From: Phoenix dactylifera
Taxonomy: Eukaryota > Streptophyta > Magnoliopsida > Arecales > Arecaceae
DNA: 64,000 bases
Reading direction: 5' to 3'
Assembly (NCBI RefSeq): GCF_009389715.1
Contig: NC_052409.1
Coordinates: 4,391,775 to 4,455,774 of the forward strand
Below the pieces are notes generated by a model that worked only from the letters and a program-made list of their open reading frames with translations, was not told the origin of the DNA and ran no database searches. The position numbers were made by a program, and so were the translations under genes. Shown piece by piece: positions 57,340-64,000 of this stretch (the stretch's first letter is position 1; the number at the start of each line of letters is the position of its first letter).

Positions 57340-58110
57340 TCTCCCTCTTGTATGAACCAGGGTGTTTGGTTGGATGCCTTTTCATTGAATGTTCTCTTCA
57401 TATACTTGGTTTTTATTGGCTTTAAACTGCTGTGGATGTTTAGTTTAGGAATTACTGTCGTTCGTCCCTGCAATTTCCAGTTGCTTCTGTTTATGGGTTT
57501 GCTGAATTTGCTAGTTGAAAACGTAGCGCAGTTTTCTGGAATGTAAACATCTGATTTTATTGGATAGTTTGGACCTTGATGTGCTAATGTGATGATGCCA
57601 TGTTGCCTTGTGTTTGAAAATGTTAATTGTCACTTATCCTGCTTGTGTTATATCGTGTAATGGATGCTCCTGTAGCCCTCTCCATGGAATTATTTGTTTT
57701 CTAGTCTTGCTCCAGTATTTCCTCGAAATGCCTGGATCTTTGACAATATTAATGGGCCGTCTTGTGGTTGAAATTTAGGTGTTTGATGTTATGACTTTGT
57801 AACTTAACCATTTTGGTTGGCTTAATGTTAACTGTGAGATGATGTTCATTTGTCTAGGTGTTAGCACTCTCAATTGCTTCACCTTCGAGACGCTACCTTT
57901 TGGTGAGTGATGATGCAGGTTCAACATTTGACGGTCGTATCATTATGTCTTCTAATCCAGTACCTCATGAATTACTGTCTTTGAACATCACTGGCAACCA
58001 AACCTCTGTCACTGCCTTAGCTCTTATTTATTCTTACTGTTTATGCTCTATGATTTGTTGGAAATATGGATAAAAGTAGATCGGATATTCTTCTTATAGA
58101 TTTGTTTTCG
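57340..58110. other. Beta-tubulin 3' UTR and 3' flank
   Basis: T-rich sequence after the TAA. No further gene recognised. Confidence 0.5.
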
Positions 58111-58560
58111 TATTCTAATATTTCATCAAAAAAAAAAAAGAAAGAATATAGATATGGATGCACAACTACTCATTCCGTATTTGAATATTCAATTTTATTT
58201 TAAATTTTATTTAATTTTATATAGCGCTCATAAATTTCTAAAAGAAATAAATGATCATATTAATATACTATTAACCTAATTTATCATCAACTTAGTAATA
58301 ATATCTTTAATTTTATAGTCATAAAGTTTAATTATTCGATTTATATTTATATTTATATTTATATTTATATACATATTTTTAGTATTCGATTTGCATATGT
58401 ATTTATTTAATATAAATATAAATATAAATTTTTATATTTAATTAATATATGTCTGACTGTATCTTAGTATCTATATTTGTATTCGTAAAATAAAATAAAT
58501 ATATATGAATATACCAATATACGATTCTATATTGACATGTAGATATGACTTGGTTGCCCA
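58111..58560. repeat. Highly AT-rich stretch with (ATTTAT)n repeats
   Basis: Contains several tandem ATTTAT units near 58340-58372 and the complementary ATAAAT units near 58410-58430, so part of it could fold back. Confidence 0.7.
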
Positions 58561-61500
58561 TATGAAAACACACTTAAGCTTCGTCTCTTGGTTTCTCAAT
58601 AGTTTGAACTGTCCAGTGAAACAAATATAGTGCAACTTTCAAAGAGGGGCAGAGGAAGCCCAATGTGATTGGCTAAGTTGCCAGATTCGGTCTAGCTGGC
58701 GAGAACGTGACATGTCGGATCCCTCCCGCTATGATATATTGATTGATTCATTATTGCAAATGCATTAAAGATAGATTATTTTTCTTTTCCGTTGTTTGGC
58801 TTTCCGGTATTTTTCAGGAGTTACCAGTGATTCCGGTAGTTATCATGCGTCGCCAATGGAAAAGGTGGTTATTGTGGTGCCTAGTCATGTATGTCCTGGG
58901 TTATGCCATAGGCCCATAGTTAGTTTTCTTGTACTCAATAGGTATTAGGTAAATAACAGTGGACTCCTCGTCTCAATCCATTCTAATTGTTTTCTTTTTT
59001 TTTTTTCTGTTGTTTTTAGATTTCATAATGCATAAACTAAGCTTCATTTACAGTCATATAGTATTGTTTATTATCTTATAAAGAACATGAGATGCCATGG
59101 GCCATCGGCTGGCTTCCATGGTCATACCATAAATCCATAACAAGAATGTCCTGGAGTGTTCATGGCATGACAATATTGGTGCGGTTCTCTCTCACTGGAA
59201 TATTTTTTTTTTACTTTCTTTTTTGTTTACTTATCACCTAATCCATTATACATATATACATATACATACATGATCAAATCGCATTCGCACATATATCTGT
59301 ATACATATATGTTGGTATGTATGTATATATATATGGTCAAATATTTAATATTATGTTATAAAGATTAGTATGTTTTGATAAAAATATTTAGATGAAATAG
59401 CAGTGTTTATGTATGAGGTTGGCCACTTTTAACGGTTGACCTTTCTGCTTTCAGAAAGATCAGATCATGTCTGATCACTGTCATTAACCGGTCGACTTCA
59501 TGTCGCACCATGTTCATGCAATTTCATTATCTTCCGCAAAGGTGAAATGCTTTTCCCACGCTCAAGAGTCCTTCCGTCGTGTTTCCAACGCGAGGATCCA
59601 AAAAGCCAAAAGGGGACTTCTCCGAAGACTTGAGTGGGGATGGGGCGACTTTCGGGGTAGGCGTCTCGCGCTAAATAAATAAACTGTAGAAGAAAACGCG
59701 GATTGGCCCTTTCACGTGATGCACGCCGTGGGTTTGATGATGATGGTACGGGGTATTGAACTGTTGACTGCATCCTGGCCGTTCAATGTCGACACGCGTA
59801 CGAATCAGGCCGCCGCACGTTCCAGAAGCGCCGTCCTGGGGCCACGACGAGGCTTCACGTGACTTCCTTCCTTCGATGAACCGCCTCGGTCGGTGCGGGA
59901 GGCTGAGGGAAACGGGAGAGTGAATTGACGTGAATACCCTCACGATGCTGGAAGTATCACGAGATTGCCCTCCTGGACGGAGATGCGTTAGCTGAGAGTA
60001 ATGCCAAGGCCATATAAAAAAATAGATATTTAGGTGAATATATCCAAAAGTATATAAATACTATAATTTTTTTTTATCCTATCTCATATAGGATTATTAT
60101 TTCTCAATGTTCTTTTTTTTATGTATAGAGCCTGAGGGATGAGATTCGAAACAATAGACGAGAATGATCAATAGAGTCTACATCTATCTCTTATGTAAAT
60201 TATATTTTTATTTTTGAGAAAGAAGCAAAATATTTTATCTTTTATAGACGAGAATTTTTATATACCCAAGTTTATTACCAATTATCTTTCATGTATTGCT
60301 AGCGATGATGTGTGGGAACAAATGCTTTGATATAATTTATACCGCAACTACCTGTGAATCATATAGATTCTCTTATGTTCCATATGTTAACAATGTATGC
60401 AGATGCATGTGCATAACCAAACCCATTTGTTGCTCTTAAATATAATTTATTTTATTTTTAGTATCAAGCACTTCAGAGGTGATCATTATTTTAACATAAC
60501 TTTGGCAAAAAATGTAGACATCAAAATGCTTTAGGGATGATCTGAAAATTTTATTGGGCACAAATTCTAAACAGTTGATTGATATCTTTTGCGCAAAAAA
60601 AATAATTAATCTTCTTTTACAGCATCGACTATTAAATTACACTCTATAAAGCTATCAAAATATTCCGAATGACTTCATCCATCAATCTGCAAAAATTCCA
60701 AGGCGATTATAGCAATGGTGATTTTATACTAATGAAAATGAATTCTTATTTTCCGCCGAAGATACAACCCTAGAGTCCGGTTTTCATACCCACATTACAT
60801 GGGATGGAAAAGTATTTTTTGAGTTTCTGACATTTCCATTTTGCGTTTTATTTTGGCAATCTCAGAGAAAGACCTTGCTTACTGGATGCTCCCAAATGCA
60901 TGTATAGATGGAACATGTCACACTTTTGATGGTTGGCACGTGTCTTCTCGACATGTAATAAAATACAAATGTATCCAATTATCTCATCCCACACAGGTCG
61001 GATAGGACTTTCTGTCCAACCAGGGTCTGAGCTGATGTCTCTCCCAAACATCACCATCCACCATAAATAACTCCTCTACGTATATGTCATTGTAGCAAAT
61101 CCCATTCCCATAAAATCCAATATTATATGGCGACAGATCTACCTCTCCTTTCTTTGGCATACCTGACAAAATGGTCTAATTCGAAGGCTTCGGTCTTATT
61201 CGTCCGCTCCATCTTATCTACCAACCAAACAAAAAGAAAGATACTCTCTAGATTCCTTTTCTTTCCGCGCTGGATTGAATAGTATCGTCTTCGGATTTTG
61301 ACTCCTGACCCGGTTACCCGGCGGCTCGTGCACTGAACCGAACCATCTCCAACTACATCGGTACTTCATCGGAGAAATTGCTTGCAGTCCACCTTGTCCA
61401 TTTAGTGGATGCAAGTGTTATCAAGTTTGAGTCGATCAAATATGTCGCATGCACATTAAGTCCATAAAAATGTCACAAAAAATAAAACACACACATATAT

Positions 61501-62160
61501 ATACATATACATGCATACACACAAAATATCTAATTTGTAATATAATTTTTATCCACTTATATCTTCATACAGGCATATTGTCGTTGCCCTTTCTCTCGTG
61601 CAGTTGTCTATGTGAAGCCTTTTACTCAATATCACGAGTAGTTCTGTTTTTATATGCAATTCTAAAATTGTTTCACATAATGATCGAAGTTCTCGTAAAA
61701 ATTATGTCTTTCATTTTTTTTACCTTGCAAGGTTTTGAAGCTGCAGCAACATGTCGGATAGTCGAGCAAGTAACAGCAGAGATAATTAACTGGTCATTTT
61801 TCTCTATGATATATCAAACCACTTCCTCACTATTGCACCTCTTTTTCTGTCTGATGCATTCACTAGGTTTCGGTTCGTGTGGAATCAGATCGGTCGGGTC
61901 AACCAAACCGGCGGTTCAACAGTTTGGACCGGGTCCATAAAGGACCGTACAGTGCTAGTTCCGTTATTTGGTAGAAATCTCAGAGTCAAATCCGTCATTT
62001 GACCTTTTCTAAATCGCCCTTTTCGTATATTCTATCCGTTTCGAAGAAATTCGCCCTCATTGACTCCGTCAAAAAGTTAAAACGCCATCGTCACGAAACT
62101 TAAACTCTAATCCAAATCCTCTCTTCACCAGATCCACCGTCAATTCCTTGGACCCCACAG
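58561..62160. other. Intergenic, no gene recognised
   Basis: Mostly AT-rich, with ATATAC-type simple repeats near 59250-59335 and 61490-61520. A GC-rich island at 59560-59930 holds two CACGTG hexamers (near 59714 and 59856) but no recognisable coding region. Near 61890-61930 there is an 'accaaaccggcggttcaac' motif of the sort seen in plant dispersed repeats. Confidence 0.4.
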
Positions 62161-62194
62161 AAACCATTATAATACAGACGGCCAGAGATCCTCC

Positions 62195-62598
62195 ACGATA
62201 CTCCCACCGACGGCTTCAGTTTGTTTGTTTTTGAAATTTTCCATATAACGTTTAGAAGCCCCCATTAATATTTGATCCCGCCCTCTAATTCCAGCCGGCC
62301 ACTCGATAAGAAGGAGAAGAAAAGAGGGGGAGCAAAGGAGAAGTTTTTCTTGTCCACGGAAGCTCGCCACCTGCTTCCCCTGCGGGCCTTCGTTCCTAAA
62401 GAAGGTTTCTTTCTCTCTAAAGAGTTTTTCTCCACGCGGCGAGCGGACGCCAAGGCCATGGACGATGACCTCCTGCGCCTTCTCTGACCGGTGTTTCGGC
62501 TCGCTTTTGCTGTTGGAGGACGTCTAGAGAGCTCGAGATTTGGTCCAGATCGGGATCTGAAGGGGCGGCAGCGGAGGTGGAGGTGATCAGCTGAGAAG
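62195..62598 (+). other. Probable non-coding first exon of a gene continuing to the right
   Basis: TTATAATA at 62167-62174 is a candidate TATA box. It is followed by a purine- and CT-rich leader and a GC-rich block that ends GCTGAGAAG followed by GTGAGGAGG, a good splice donor at 62599. Everything to the right up to 64000 is T-rich like a long plant 5' UTR intron. No conserved protein is encoded before the donor, so the coding region should begin beyond the window. The gene cannot be identified. Confidence 0.35.
62458..62487 (+). other. Possible upstream ORF of nine codons
   Basis: ATG GAC GAT GAC ... TGA encodes MDDDLLRLL. It lies inside the putative leader exon and could dampen translation of the downstream frame if that exon is real. 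Confidence 0.25.
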
Positions 62599-64000
62599 GT
62601 GAGGAGGTTTCCGTTGTCGGTTTTGATTCTTTTTGTTTGTTTCGGGTCTTGTTCTTGGCTTGGATTTTCGGGTTGAGGTGGGCTTTTTTATGGATTTAGT
62701 GGCTTGGTGTTTGATTTTGAGCCATGTTGTGGTTTGTGTTCTTCAAAACAACGGCGGAAAGGTTGTTTTTTTTTTTTCTTCTGGAGTTTGAGGGTTTAGA
62801 TCTCGAGAAATTAACAAGTTCCGGTGTTTATTCTCGTCTTGAACTGATATGAGCTAGGTTAGATGCTTTCTTGTCCGCGTTTCTTGTTCTTGAGACGGGG
62901 AGTGCGGCGATTTCTTCGATCCATTAATTCATCTGAAGTTGGACAAGATCTTTTCTTTGATAATGTTGATATCCCAAGTTTCATATTTGCACCCAAGTTT
63001 CGCTAGTCGCTAGCTTGAAGCATTTGGGTACTTTTCTTTCCCTTACCTTGTTCGTGCACTGTAGTTTCTGTCTCTTTGCTTCTGCTATTTTACTGTGCTG
63101 GCCTTCCATTTTGGTCCAGATCTAGCCATAGATGTGAAAATGTGGCATTCTTCTGTTTTTGCATGCTTGCAGGGACTGAAAGTTTGTTGATTTGTTGCTT
63201 TGCTGTCCATCCCTGATTCTTCATTCTGTCCCATTGAGACTATAACAAGAAACTTCGCCTTTCTCTTTAATTAGATCTCTTCCTAGAATGATCTTTGAGG
63301 TAAAATGTATGTAGAAGCTGAGCTTGAGATCTTTTCTTGGTGTTCCTTCTGGCACTTTGAACTGCCAAACTTAAGTTGGTAAGAGGAACTCAAGCATCAG
63401 TTTTGGAAACTCCACCATTTAACTGAATCTTGAACTATGCCAATGAATTATGTTCTTTGATGCCGACTGCCTTGTGAAGTCGCACAATGTAATATGTGTA
63501 TATCTTTACTATTTGTTCACTTTAGTTTTAGGATGAGGCCTTTTACTATGATTTAGGCATTTTATCAGATTGAATTAATTTTAACTCTAAATAAAAAGCT
63601 TATATGTTAAATTTATCTTCTTCTGCTGGGCTTTCTTCAATGCTTCACTTTATGGGTTACTGGTTTTTGCTGGACACTAGTGGAACAAGTTATTGTTACA
63701 GAATTTTGTTTTGAATCATAGTCTGCATGTCATGATCTTAATATGCTAACGTGCAAATCAATTTATCTGTTACAAATACAACATGCTTTTATGTAATGAA
63801 GTTCCCAGTAATTCTCTGAATACCGGTAACGACTTTTAGATATTTTAGTTCTTCAAATGTCAGTGATGAATTTCCCAGTAATTCTACGAATACCATGATA
63901 TTTTAGTTATTCAAATGCTTTTGTAGAAGTGCAATAATTTATGTTCTCAACCAAAAGAAAGAAACAAACTTCGAGGTTCTTAAGCTGTGTTGTGCTATAA
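62599..64000 (+). other. Probable intron, no coding sequence recognised
   Basis: T-rich sequence beginning with GTGAGGAGG. It has a local duplication: 'cccagtaattct.tgaatacc' occurs near 63805 and 63872. No acceptor can be tied to a coding exon. Confidence 0.35.

Noticed and set aside
61449-61940. 163-codon open frame near the right end
   Set aside because: It begins in ATAC simple repeats and runs into a dispersed repeat motif. No domain seen.
1-64000. CRISPR arrays, bacterial operons, rRNA genes and canonical tRNA genes
   Set aside because: None found. The tRNA-like box motifs belong to SINEs.

Overview
The window is nuclear DNA from a flowering plant. It carries spliced genes with GT-AG introns, LINE, SINE and TRIM-type retroelements, DNA transposon remains and AT-rich intergenic DNA. 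Two clues point to a non-grass monocot, possibly a palm, although the species cannot be fixed from sequence alone. The 5' exon of the beta-tubulin gene is strongly GC-rich, as in many monocots. There is also a relic of the plastid-type (heteromeric) acetyl-CoA carboxylase alpha subunit, which grasses lack.

Left third (1-21.4 kb): three decayed copies of conserved housekeeping genes, all still with introns. They are the 3' part of the carboxyltransferase alpha subunit (2634-3804, +), a SEC22-like longin SNARE (5005-5880, -) and a nearly full-length DDX6/Dhh1-type DEAD-box helicase (9830-21364, +). All three carry several frameshifts. Two tRNA-derived SINEs with target-site duplications lie here (1607-1768 and 7307-7678). 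Helicase intron 6 contains a probable Pack-MULE (17741-20049): long terminal inverted repeats enclose fragments of a BCS1-like AAA-ATPase and a PPR protein.

Middle (21.4-30 kb): a transposon-rich stretch. It holds a 5'-truncated L1-type LINE with an intact RNase H region (23819-26374, +), a second LINE remnant (26562-27600, -), a cluster of GCGTCGGC inverted repeats typical of CACTA subterminal regions (28666-28925), and a short LINE 3' end (29725-29937, +).

Right part (30-64 kb): four genes that look intact. They are a cytochrome b561 ascorbate ferrireductase (30649-32894, -), a short intronless NF-YC factor (34812-35192, -) with a compound microsatellite directly before its start codon, an LRR receptor-like pseudokinase of the At1g63430 type with 13 exons (41945-50327, +), and a beta-tubulin with three exons (54147-57339, +). 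The reading frames of all four close over their splice junctions, so the frameshifts in the left third are unlikely to be poor base calling. A small TRIM-like LTR element family (LTR about 135 bp, initiator-Met primer-binding site) is present as two composite copies and two solo LTRs between 31 and 39 kb. One copy is inside the last intron of the cytochrome b561 gene. At the right edge there is a probable non-coding first exon of a gene that continues outside the window.

The genes are unrelated in function and are not co-regulated in any way visible here. The main interest is the decay of a gene block on the left and the small non-autonomous elements that have moved through the region.
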